From positions 1 to 64,000 of the forward strand of contig CAZHXN010000008.1 in NCBI GenBank assembly GCA_964536415.1: a DNA stretch of 64,000 bases, in the 5' to 3' direction. Made by a program: the position numbers and the translations under genes. The notes under the pieces were generated by a model. That model was not told the DNA's origin, did not search any database, and saw nothing but the letters and a program-made list of their open reading frames with translations. Every line of letters begins with the position of its first letter. Positions within the stretch are counted from its first letter, which is position 1. Shown piece after piece: positions 17,237-26,700 of this stretch. This stretch comes from Trichothermofontia sp964536415. Its GTDB lineage: Bacteria; Cyanobacteriota; Cyanobacteriia; B231.

Positions 17237-18196
17237 ATGACTGCTGTGAGTTTGCTCCGTGCCGATTCCTATGACCTGCCAGCCCTGCGGGCTGCGATTG
17301 AAGACTTACTGGCTCCATTGGGGGGGATGGGGGCCTTTGTGCGACCGGGCGATCGCGTCCTCCTCAAGCCCAACCTGCTCACTGGCTCCCGACCCACAGC
17401 GGAATGTGTCACCCGGCCCGAAGTGGTGGCCTGTGTGGCGGCATTAGTGCGCGAAGCGGGGGGCGATCCGTTCCTGGGGGATGCGCCCGCCTTTGGATCG
17501 GCACGAGGGGTCGCGATAGCCAATGGTTACCAACCCTGGCTAGAATCGCTTAATCTGCCCGTGGTGGAATTCCGGGGCCAGCGCTACCAAACCGTCAGCC
17601 AGACCTTCAATCACCTGCGCCTCTCGAAGGAAGCCATGAACGCCGATCGCGTCATTAACCTGCCCAAGGTAAAATCCCACTGCCAACTCACCTTTACCCT
17701 GGGGGTCAAAAATTTATTCGGCTGTGTTCCCGGCAAGATGAAAGCCTGGTGGCACCTGGAAGCTGGCAAAGATGCGGCCCGGTTTGGGGAAATGCTCGTG
17801 GAAACAGCCCGGACAATTGGGCCAGACTTAACGATCGCCGATGGCATCATCGCCCATGAGGGGAACGGTCCCAGTGGCGGGGAACCCCGCTTCCTCGGCA
17901 TTCTGGGCGCATCAGCTAATGTGTTTGCCCTCGATCGCGCCTGGGTTGAGATTCTCCAGGTGAACCCGGCCCAAGTGCCCACAGTGGCCGCCTCCCAACG
18001 CTTAGGGTTGTGTCCGGATCTAACGACAGTGGACTTTCCCCACCTGCATCCGTCGGCCTTGACCGTCAGGGATTGGCGACTGCCCGATCGGATGATCCCG
18101 ATTGACTTTGGGATGCCCCGCATCCTGCGATCGTCCCTGAAGCACCTCTATATTCGGTTTATCCAGGAACCCTTGCATCTCTACGCAGGCCGTTGA
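17237..18196 (+). CDS. DUF362 domain protein
   Basis: A 319-residue DUF362 protein. The patterns are FVRPGDRVLLKPNLL at the N-terminus, DRVINLPKVKSHCQLTFTLG near residue 140, VKNLFGCVPGKMKAWWH, and GPSGGEPRFLGILGASANV. DUF362 proteins are often fused to or neighbours of ferredoxin domains, but no Fe-S cysteine motif follows here and the activity is unknown. I start at ATG 17237 with GAGG eight bases upstream; the upstream ATG at 17144 would add a 31-residue leader without family similarity. It is a single gene between the divergent unknown operon and folD. Confidence 0.82.
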   Translation: MTAVSLLRADSYDLPALRAAIEDLLAPLGGMGAFVRPGDRVLLKPNLLTGSRPTAECVTRPEVVACVAALVREAGGDPFLGDAPAFGSARGVAIANGYQPWLESLNLPVVEFRGQRYQTVSQTFNHLRLSKEAMNADRVINLPKVKSHCQLTFTLGVKNLFGCVPGKMKAWWHLEAGKDAARFGEMLVETARTIGPDLTIADGIIAHEGNGPSGGEPRFLGILGASANVFALDRAWVEILQVNPAQVPTVAASQRLGLCPDLTTVDFPHLHPSALTVRDWRLPDRMIPIDFGMPRILRSSLKHLYIRFIQEPLHLYAGR

Positions 18197-18230
18197 GACA
18201 ACCCAGCCGAACCCATGCGCCGCGATTCCA

Positions 18231-18329
18231 TTGTCGTTGGAACAATTAGAGAATTGGGGCGAGGCGTTGCTGGATTTTGAGACCATCGCAGATCTCAGGC
18301 TGTGGCTTAAAACCCATCGCGGTATCTAG
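18231..18329 (+). pseudogene. Relic of a DUF4351-type protein C-terminus
   Basis: A 32-codon stretch reads LSLEQLENWGEALLDFETIA and then DLRLWLKTHRGI before TAG 18327-18329. It matches the DUF4351 ending (LExLGEALLDFxxxxDLxxWL). There is no start or upstream domain, so this is a leftover 3' end. It is the second such relic after 4977-5056. Confidence 0.6.
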
Positions 18330-18453
18330 GGATGAATCCCCAGGGTTCTGAGTGTATAGTGGGGGCGTTCAAGGCGATGTGCAACTGGGGGTGACCCTGG
18401 ATTGGCAGTTAGCACATCCCTTCGGGAGCAAATAAGGGAACACAATTAGGATC

Positions 18454-19344
18454 ATGGCTTCTAGTGCGCATCTTCTTGATGGGAAACAGCTTGCCCAAAC
18501 CCTCCAGGCTCAACTTGCCGAGCGGATTCAAACCCTGAAAACTCAACACGCTGGGATACGTCCCCCTGGACTCGCCGTCTTAATGGTGGGCGATAATCCC
18601 GCCAGTGCCGCCTATGTCCGGGGTAAGGAGCGGGCCTGCACGAAGGTGGGCATTGCCTCCTTTGGCCAGCATTTTCCTGGGACAACCCCCCAGGCCGAAC
18701 TAGAAGCCGCGATTCAGACCCTCAATCAAGACGATCGCGTCGATGGCATTCTGGTCCAGTTGCCCCTGCCAGATCATTTGGATGCAGTCCGCCTGCTCCA
18801 CCTCATTGATCCAGACAAGGATGTGGATGGTCTCCATGCGGTGAACCTGGGGCGACTGGTGCGGGGCGAACCCGGCCTCCGCAGTTGTACCCCGGCGGGC
18901 GTCATGCGCCTATTGGCCGCCTATGATATCCCGGTGGCGGGGAAATCTGCCGTCGTGATTGGACGCAGCATCCTCGTGGGGAAACCCCTAGCCCTCATGC
19001 TGTTGCAGGAAAATGCCACCGTGACGATCGCCCATTCCCGCACCCCCGATCTGGCAGCGGTTGCCCACAGGGCTGATATTCTGATTGCCGCCGTGGGACG
19101 ACCGGGGTTAGTCGATGCGTCAATGGTCAAGCCCGGAGCCGTGGTGATCGATGTGGGGATTAACCGGGTGACGGATACGACGGGGGTGAGCCGCTTAGTC
19201 GGCGATGTGGATTTTGATGCGGTGGCCCCGATCGCCCAGTACTTAACTCCCGTCCCCGGCGGCGTGGGTCCCATGACGATCGCCCTCTTACTGGAAAACA
19301 CGGTGCAGAGCTATTGCCAGCGCCACGCCTTGCCTTGGGGTTAA
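18454..19344 (+). CDS. folD: Bifunctional methylenetetrahydrofolate dehydrogenase/cyclohydrolase FolD
   Basis: A 296-residue FolD, the normal length. It interconverts 5,10-methylene-THF, 5,10-methenyl-THF and 10-formyl-THF with NADP in the cytosol. Motifs in order: AYVRGKERACTKVGI with the catalytic Lys, GILVQLPLPDHLD, IDPDKDVDGLH, the NADP-binding AVVIGRSILVGKPLALMLL, and PVPGGVGPMTIALLLENTV near the C-terminus. ATG 18454 follows an AGGA site. The gene is monocistronic on current evidence; the DUF4351 relic lies just upstream. Confidence 0.95.
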   Translation: MASSAHLLDGKQLAQTLQAQLAERIQTLKTQHAGIRPPGLAVLMVGDNPASAAYVRGKERACTKVGIASFGQHFPGTTPQAELEAAIQTLNQDDRVDGILVQLPLPDHLDAVRLLHLIDPDKDVDGLHAVNLGRLVRGEPGLRSCTPAGVMRLLAAYDIPVAGKSAVVIGRSILVGKPLALMLLQENATVTIAHSRTPDLAAVAHRADILIAAVGRPGLVDASMVKPGAVVIDVGINRVTDTTGVSRLVGDVDFDAVAPIAQYLTPVPGGVGPMTIALLLENTVQSYCQRHALPWG

Positions 19345-19525
19345 AGGCATTCGGGTTCAGCACATCCTCCATCCGTGGGCAAAAACGGGTTGCCCGCGTC
19401 AAAATAGAGAGAGAAGCTGGCCCAAACCCATCTATACCTCAACGCCGGGGACGAGCTACCCCCCGGCAACAAGTTAGTGGCAAATTAGTGGCAAAATCTT
19501 GCTAGACAGATCCCGACCGACTGGG

Positions 19526-19552
19526 TTTACATTAGAAATTAGAGACTATACT
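19526..19552 (+). promoter_or_regulatory. Possible promoter of the chemotaxis operon
   Basis: TTTACA (19526-19531) and TATACT (19547-19552) are separated by 15 bases, slightly short for sigma-70. They lie about 80 bases before the pilH-like start codon. Confidence 0.3.
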
Positions 19553-19632
19553 AACAGGGAAGCAGCGTATCCTGCGACTGCGATGGCTTTCGTCATGGGC
19601 AATGAGCGCGGCGACTAGGAAGGGCGATCGGA

Positions 19633-19998
19633 ATGAGTCTAGTGCTAGTGGTAGAAGATAGCGTGCCGCAACGGGAGATGATCACTGAGCTATTAAAGAA
19701 TAGTGGTCTCAAAGTCTATGTTGCCAGTGATGGCGTCGAAGCCCTAGAGCAGATCCAAGCTCAGCGTCCCGATCTCGTCGTTTTGGATATCGTGATGCCC
19801 CGGATGAATGGGTACGAAGTCTGTCGGCGTCTGAAGGCGGATACCAAAACCCAGGATATTCCCGTGGTCATGTGTTCTTCCAAAGGCGAAGAGTTCGATC
19901 GCTATTGGGGGATGCGCCAGGGTGCGGATGCGTATATTGCCAAGCCATTTCAACCAACCGAGTTGGTGGGGACCGTCAAACAGCTTTTGCGCGGATAG
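19633..19998 (+). CDS. pilH: CheY-like single-domain response regulator (PilH/HmpB type)
   Basis: A 121-residue receiver domain with nothing else. The acidic pair VVEDS near the N-terminus, the phospho-acceptor Asp in DLVVLDIVMPRMNGYEVCRR, the Ser/Thr switch in VVMCSSKG and the Lys in AYIAKPFQP are all present. It is the first gene of a cheY-cheW-mcp-cheA operon, matching the pilH-I-J-L (Synechocystis) and hmpBCDE (Nostoc) order, in which it takes phosphate from the CheA hybrid and affects type IV pilus function. No PatA-type regulator (PilG/PixG) precedes it. The symbol is assigned by synteny and domain layout. Confidence 0.82.
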   Translation: MSLVLVVEDSVPQREMITELLKNSGLKVYVASDGVEALEQIQAQRPDLVVLDIVMPRMNGYEVCRRLKADTKTQDIPVVMCSSKGEEFDRYWGMRQGADAYIAKPFQPTELVGTVKQLLRG

Positions 19999-20019
19999 TG
20001 GGAGAAGAGGGAGAGGGCT

Positions 20020-20562
20020 ATGGTTGCAAGTTCAGACTTTCTCAAAGGGAGGGGACCCGGACAAGCTCCTGCCTTCCAAGGGGGCGATGAGGGCATGGGT
20101 AATCCCGAAGGGGAGTTACACCTGCGGTTCTATGTGCCTGTTGGAACTGAGTTTGCCCTCCATGCCGTTGGGATCAAAGAGGTCATTTCCCTTTCCCCCG
20201 ATCGCATTACCCCAATCCCCAATGTCTCCCCCCTGCTCCTGGGGACACTCAATTTACGGGGACAGGTGATCTGGGTGGCTGACCTGGGTCAATTCTTGGG
20301 AGATGCCACTGTCCTCAATACCGATCGCAACGAAATTCCCGTGGTTGCGGTTCAGGACCAGGACATTATCCTAGGACTAGCGGTAGACCGAATTGTGGGC
20401 ATGGATTGGCTAGATCTCGACGAATTACAAATTGCGACCAATGTACCCGATAACATTCTTCCCTTTCTGCGGGGAGAGTGGGTGCTGAATGCAGAAACGG
20501 GCGAGCATTTACGGTTGCTGGATCAGGCAGCCATTATTCGATCGGCACGGTGGGCAGCCTAG
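20020..20562 (+). CDS. pilI: CheW-like coupling protein (PilI/HmpC type)
   Basis: A 180-residue CheW-domain protein that should bridge the receptor and CheA. After a Gly/Pro-rich 30-residue leader, the domain shows LRFYVPVGTEFALHAVGIKE, LLLGTLNLRGQVIWVADLGQ (the conserved NLRGxV turn) and LGLAVDRIVGMDWL. It starts 21 bases after the cheY-like stop with a purine-rich site (GGGAGAGGG) just before ATG 20020, so translation is probably coupled. The leader is longer than usual, and a GTG or ATG within it could be the real start. Confidence 0.85.
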   Translation: MVASSDFLKGRGPGQAPAFQGGDEGMGNPEGELHLRFYVPVGTEFALHAVGIKEVISLSPDRITPIPNVSPLLLGTLNLRGQVIWVADLGQFLGDATVLNTDRNEIPVVAVQDQDIILGLAVDRIVGMDWLDLDELQIATNVPDNILPFLRGEWVLNAETGEHLRLLDQAAIIRSARWAA

Positions 20563-20624
20563 ACTGCCGATTTTCCAGGACACTTACACCCCAGGACCCT
20601 TAAAAGCGGCAGGAGAAGCTATCG

Positions 20625-23576
20625 ATGGCGTCAAGCACAGGATACTCGCAACTTTATCAGAAGGCCCAGGCGGCGTATATCGAACAACGATACGAAGACG
20701 CTGCCAGCTTTATTGATGAACTGGTTGCGCATCAACCCGATGATTTTAGCGCCCACCTCCTGCGCGGTCATATCTATTGCTATGGGTTGCAACAATACGA
20801 GACGGCCCGCCAAGAATACCAAACGGTGCTAAGTCTGACGACCGATCCCGACTACGTTACCTTAGCTAACCAGGGCTTAGGGGATGTAGAGGAGTTTGGC
20901 GGCAGTGCAGCGACCAGTGCCTACCCTGATATCCAAACCTTTCAGGGAACCGAGAATGGGGCGGGCGTGGGGGTTGAATCACTCCCCACCTATGGTACTG
21001 AAACAACCGCCAGTGGGGCCACGGAAGTTTTGCCCGCCCAGGAAGATACCCCCTTTGGCCGTGAAGATGATTTCAGTTTTGAAGACTTCTCCCTGGACGA
21101 CAATCATTTTGCCACCGACGATCTCACGGATACGGCCAATCCCTTTGAGAACCCCTTTGCCGCTGGGAGTATTGACGAACCCACCAGCAGCGCGTCAGTA
21201 ACCACTGACTTTGCCCGTAATCCCTTTAGCAGTGAGGAATTTGATCCCGACTTCTCCGGAGCCGAGGCCGCCGCCTCCCCCTTTGACTTCGAGGCTGCCG
21301 AGGGTGACTTCGCCGAGGGTGACTTTGCTGAGCATCATTTCCCGGGTGATCTCCCGGCGACACCCGACTATGTGGCAGAGCACGAGCCAGGGGGCATGGC
21401 CATGCCAGCCTTTGACTTTGATAATGCCCTTGAGATGGAGATGGGTACGGCGGCGGCTGATATTGGCCCCAGCCCTGACGATCGCGCCGAAGACAGTGCC
21501 ACGATGTTCCTGCCCGACCTGGACACGAGCGCGTTTAGTCAAGGGGAGAGTGGGGGGGTAACCTTCCCAACGTCAGCGCTAGACACCCCAGCCATTGATG
21601 CAAACCAAACCTTTGTCCACCAACCGGCGCAGGATGACTTCAGCTTTGAAGAAGACTTTGGCCTCAATGAGTTTGGTGAGGGGTCAGGCAGTGCCTTCGG
21701 GGAGGTTGCCTTTGCAGCGGGGGCCGGTGCGGCCTTTGAGACCAGTTCCTTTGAAGATCAGACCATTGGCAGTCAAGATGCCTTTGAGAGTCGCACCTTG
21801 GGGATGACACCGGAGGCAACCTCAGAGGGCAGTGGTAGCCAGAGCAGTGTAGGGTTCCTGGACGATTTTGAAGACTTTGATGATGTCGGTAATCTGCCCG
21901 ATTTCGACCTCTCCGATACGTCGGGAGAATTAACAGGCGAGTTTACAACCGACTCGAACTTCTCTTTGGGGAGTGAGGAGGGGAACCACCGTGGCGTACG
22001 AACCTCCGGCTTTCGCCAACCGTCCACTTCCTTCCCCGGTCGAGACATCGACTTCAGTTTTGACGCGGGGGCCGAGGGCGGTTACCCCTTTGGTAGTGGG
22101 ACAGAGACCGTTGAAGAAGCGGGGGCAGCAGACCAGGGCTGGCTCGCGCCTTTCCTCAATGCCCCAATGGCATCCAAACGCTGGATCACAGCGGGGGCAA
22201 CGGGGATTATTTCACTGCTCTCGGTGGCGGTGGTCAGTTATGTGGCAGCGAATCAGGCGACCGATAAAAATCCAGCTGTCGTGGGTCAATTGCAACGGAC
22301 GGGCTTACTCATGGCGGTGGTGGCTGGGGCGACGGGGGGGGCGACTACGCTGCTCCTCAATGGGGTGGCCAACCAACAAATTCAGCGATCGGTCGCCGAT
22401 CTCCAATCCCGCTTTGATGCGGTGATTCAAGGCAATCTGAATGCGCGGGCCGTGCCCCATGCGGAGGATGAACTGGGACAATTAGCCGTAGGCTTTAACC
22501 GCATGATGCAATCCATGACAGCGGTCACTGCCGAAGCTCAACGCAAGGCCGACGAAATGGAGCGGGCCAAGGAAGATCTCCAGCGCCAGGTGATCAAACT
22601 CCTGGATGACGTAGAAGGCGCGGCACGGGGGGACCTCACGGTGCAAGCGGAGGTGACAGCGGACGTACTGGGGGCAGTGGCTGACTCGTTTAACTTAACG
22701 ATTCAAAACCTCCGGGAAATTGTGGTCCAAGTGAAGCAAGCCACCCGGCAGGTGGCCAAAGGGGCTTCGGATAATGAACAGTTTGCCCGTGGTCTCTCTG
22801 CGGATGCCTTGCGGCAAGCAGAAGAACTGGCTGTCACCCTCAACTCGGTGCAGGTGATGACCGACTCGATTCAACGGGTGGCGGAAAGTGCCCGTGAAGC
22901 TGAAGATGTGGCACGATCGGCCTCTGCTAGTGCCTGGAAGGGTGGGGAAGCGGTGGAACGCACCGTGGCTGGGATTTTGCGGATTCGGGAAACGGTGGCG
23001 GAAACCACACGGAAGGTGAAGCGCTTAGCAGAATCCTCCCAGGAAATTTCCAAGATTGTGGCCTTGATTTCGCAAATTGCCTCCCGGACCAACCTGCTGG
23101 CCTTGAACGCCAGTATTGAAGCGGCCCGTGCGGGTGAAGCGGGACGGGGGTTCGCGATCGTGGCGGATGAAGTGCGCCAGTTGGCCGATCGTGCCGCCAA
23201 GGCATCTAAGGAAATTGAGCAGATTGTATTGCAGATTCAGGGGGAAACCAGTTCCGTCATGACCGCAATGGAAGAAGGGACCCAGCAGGTTATCGAGGGG
23301 ACAAAACTGGCGGAACAAGCCAAACGATCGCTCGACGACATCATTCAGGTGTCTAACCGCATTGATACCCTGGTGCGATCGATCACGGCGGATACAGTGG
23401 AGCAAACCGAAACCTCGCGAGCGGTGTCCCAGGTGATGCAATCCGTCGAACTCACGGCCCAGGAAACCTCCCAGGAAGCCCAGCGGGTATCGGCCTCATT
23501 GCAAAGTCTGGTGGGGGTTGCCCGCGACCTGCTCAACTCAGTGGAGCGGTTCCGCGTCGAAGCCACCGAACGCTAG
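20625..23576 (+). CDS. pilJ: Methyl-accepting chemotaxis protein, PilJ/HmpD type, with TPR-like head and long acidic linker
   Basis: A 983-residue receptor. Residues ~1-85 are TPR-like (AYIEQRYEDAASFIDELVAH, LRGHIYCYGLQQYETARQEY). Residues ~90-510 are an acidic low-complexity linker rich in Asp, Glu and Phe (DFSFEDFSLDD). Two hydrophobic segments follow (~519-541 and ~560-582) with only about 17 residues between them, so there is no periplasmic sensor domain. HAMP regions come next (~583-715), then a long helical signalling domain whose hairpin tip is ISQIASRTNLLALNASIEAA near residue 812. It lacks the GAF domains of PixJ, which favours the pilus-type system. AGGAG precedes ATG 20625. Confidence 0.88.
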   Translation: MASSTGYSQLYQKAQAAYIEQRYEDAASFIDELVAHQPDDFSAHLLRGHIYCYGLQQYETARQEYQTVLSLTTDPDYVTLANQGLGDVEEFGGSAATSAYPDIQTFQGTENGAGVGVESLPTYGTETTASGATEVLPAQEDTPFGREDDFSFEDFSLDDNHFATDDLTDTANPFENPFAAGSIDEPTSSASVTTDFARNPFSSEEFDPDFSGAEAAASPFDFEAAEGDFAEGDFAEHHFPGDLPATPDYVAEHEPGGMAMPAFDFDNALEMEMGTAAADIGPSPDDRAEDSATMFLPDLDTSAFSQGESGGVTFPTSALDTPAIDANQTFVHQPAQDDFSFEEDFGLNEFGEGSGSAFGEVAFAAGAGAAFETSSFEDQTIGSQDAFESRTLGMTPEATSEGSGSQSSVGFLDDFEDFDDVGNLPDFDLSDTSGELTGEFTTDSNFSLGSEEGNHRGVRTSGFRQPSTSFPGRDIDFSFDAGAEGGYPFGSGTETVEEAGAADQGWLAPFLNAPMASKRWITAGATGIISLLSVAVVSYVAANQATDKNPAVVGQLQRTGLLMAVVAGATGGATTLLLNGVANQQIQRSVADLQSRFDAVIQGNLNARAVPHAEDELGQLAVGFNRMMQSMTAVTAEAQRKADEMERAKEDLQRQVIKLLDDVEGAARGDLTVQAEVTADVLGAVADSFNLTIQNLREIVVQVKQATRQVAKGASDNEQFARGLSADALRQAEELAVTLNSVQVMTDSIQRVAESAREAEDVARSASASAWKGGEAVERTVAGILRIRETVAETTRKVKRLAESSQEISKIVALISQIASRTNLLALNASIEAARAGEAGRGFAIVADEVRQLADRAAKASKEIEQIVLQIQGETSSVMTAMEEGTQQVIEGTKLAEQAKRSLDDIIQVSNRIDTLVRSITADTVEQTETSRAVSQVMQSVELTAQETSQEAQRVSASLQSLVGVARDLLNSVERFRVEATER

Positions 23577-23765
23577 ATCGGAGGCTGCTGATTCGGATGG
23601 GATCGGGTACATTAGAGCCAGACCCGTTCGCACACCCCCCAAGCGTGCCCCACCCGCCAGCGCCCCAATGGGCAAGCGCCCTCCCTACTGCCCACCCCCC
23701 TGGTTTGCACCAACCGTCAGGGAAGCCACCACTCGCGGTCTCTATCAATTACTAGGGATACTGCC

Positions 23766-26700
23766 ATGCAGTCGGATCAGCAACAACGGATCATGGGCTA
23801 CTTCATCGAAGAGGCGAAGGAACACCTCAGCACGATCGAACGTGGCCTCCTTACCCTCCAATCCACGATCAACGACCCGGAAGGCATTCAGGAACTCTTT
23901 CGGGCGGCACACTCGGTGAAAGGTGGGGCAGCCATGCTGGGGCTGGACAGTATCCAGAAAATTTCCCACCGTCTGGAGGATTACTTTAAAGTTCTCCAGG
24001 AGCATCCGATTCAGGTCGATCAAACCCTAGAATCGCTGTTTCTAAAAGGCTTTGATGCCCTCAGTGACCTGTTAGAGGAACTCCAAAGTCCCCTGGGGTT
24101 GACCGAAGAGCATGCCCAGCGGATTATCGCGACTGTTGAACCGGTCCTGATTTCCCTGGGACAGCACCTCGACCAACTGGTGGCTGAGAGCACCACGGGA
24201 CCCCATCGGCCCGCTGCACCACCCCCGCGCCGTCCGCCCATGACCACGCCTGCGGTTGTTAAGCTACCGGCCAGTCCCCCAGAAGATAGCGCTTTGCAAC
24301 TGATCTTTCGCAGTGATGTCCCCACCCGCCTGCGGGAAATGCTGCAACTGTTCAAGCAGCCCGAACACTCGGCTCCGGCCCGCCAACAACTTAGTGATAT
24401 CTGCCGTAGTTTAGAACAGGCGGGGGAACAGTTCGGTCTGCGGGCTTGGTGTGACTTGATTCGGGCGGTGTCCGGGGCGATCGCGAATCCTAGCAACTCC
24501 CACCGTGCCCTAGCCTCGATCGTCATTCGGGAAGTGAAACAGGCCCAAGAACTGGTTCTCGCTGGACGGGCTGAGGCGATCGCCATTAGTCCAGCGTTAC
24601 AGGAACTGCTGCCGTCTGAAGTGGGTCGCGTTCCCCCCAGTGAAGACGATCTGCACACCTGGCTTGCGGCGGCTGATGCCGATCAGTCCGTTCTGACCTC
24701 TCTGGGCCTCGACGCCTTCCCCGTAGTTGACAGCCAGCCCCTGACCGAGGCGACCTCTCCCCCGGCCCTAGATGAACCCCTGACAGCTGCGGCCAATGGT
24801 ACCGGCGGAAAAGCGGGGCCAGAGGTCGGTATGGCCGAATTGAATTCCCTCGCCGATCTCTTTGAAGGGGAAGTTCCCGACCTGGATCTCAGTTGGGAGG
24901 AAGAAGTGTTGGGATTTCAGGACGAAGCCACTGTCACTGACTTAGACGGTGCTGAGCTACCGGGTGATTTCTCCGATCTCCTGGCCAACGTGACCGATAC
25001 CCAACCGCAACGCGAGCTGGTGACCGAGGATTTAGACTTTTTGGATTTTCTCGAAGACAGCGGGGGCGAAGCCGCCCGTTCCCCCGCAACCGGGGGCACT
25101 GCCCCGACGCCCAGTCCGATCGGAGCAGTTCCAGCCGGGGCCGATCGAGGGGCAGCGGATCAGTCTGAAGTCGATAGTTTTGAGGATCTCCTGTCCATCT
25201 ACGAGAGCGAGGGGCACACAGGCTCTGAGGCTGCTCTTCTCCAAGGGCTGACGGTTGACGATACCCCGTTGGATGACTTTGAAGGCTTGCTGGCGGAACT
25301 GGAGGCCACCCCTCACCCGGCACCGGCAACACCGCCCACGACTGACCCCGCCCTCAGGGGGTTAGAAGCGATTTTTGAAGACTTCTCAGTTGCCGAACCA
25401 GACCTGCTGGAGGGGCTGGAACCCCCCATCGAAGGGGCTGAGGGAAGGGCTGACATGGGAACCAGTGAGGTCTCGATCGCGGCTTCCCAGGTTGCGTCAG
25501 AGGATACAGGAAGCTGGGAGCTTGACTTAGGGGTGGATCTTGATCAGGCGGCAGGCCCAGCTGCTGTCCCGGCAGCAGAACTACCCGCTGCCGGTTTAAC
25601 CGATATGGCTGATTTTGCCTTCGATGAAACGGACACCGATCTGGGGGCCTTACTGGAGGAAATGACCGTCACCGATACGGGAACGGCTGAACCGATCGTC
25701 GAGACCTCGGACCTGGATATGGGGCTGGATGAGTTACTGGATGCGATCGCCGCCGAAACCACCGAACCTCCGACGGATACCCAAACCGTGGCTCCACTGA
25801 CCGACGCGCAAGGAGAGGCTTGGGATCTGGAGACTACTTGGATACCCCCTGAGACAGATAGATCCGAAGCGGGAGACCGCTCTGAGGTAGAACTCCCCTT
25901 GGCATCCCCGATCGCCCACGAAGAGCCAGCTAACCTGGAACCCACAGCAGCAGGCCAGTCTGGCGATGAATGGACCGATCAGACAGCTCCTACCCATGAG
26001 GCAACGGCAGCAGCCGTAACCCGTCCTGCGCTGTCCGAGTTGGCCACAGCGGTTGAAGCAGCTTCACCGCCCCCCCCCTCCCGCCAACTGGTCACTGATC
26101 CGTGGGAAGTGATGTTTGGCGATGAAGAAATGCTGCTGACCGAGACAGAAACCGACACCAGCGTTGCTGGCCGTCATGCCCCCACCACCGACACCCTTTC
26201 AGAACCGACGGAAGATACCCTAACCGACAGTGGTGAGGCCAATTTGGTCGGGGAAACAGGATCGACACCCCCGACCAGCACCGAGGTTCCCACTGAATGG
26301 GTTGAGGAGATTGATGACTTTTTTGCAGTTGAACCAGTAGCGCCGCACGGGACCGAGGCTATCTCTCCAGCCGCCATACCGAGTCCTGCTGGGTCAGCGC
26401 CGCCCCCCCCGATCGCGCAGCGTCCCCAAGAGGGAATCGCGCCGACAATGGGTCCTGAAGCAATGGCTGCAGAGATGCCGGTATCCCGCCAGGAACCGGA
26501 GGAAGCCGAGCCTGAGTTGGCGCAACCGTGGCCAGAAATGGCAATCTCTGATGAATTCGAGGATGAACTAGACGCCTTACTGACGAGCGAGCCAGAGACT
26601 CATGTAGGCTCGCTAGCGTCGGGCACTGCTGACGCTGCCACGGGAGAACAACCCAGCGACGAAGACGAGTTGGGTGAGCTAGCCAGTCTCGGCGACCTAG

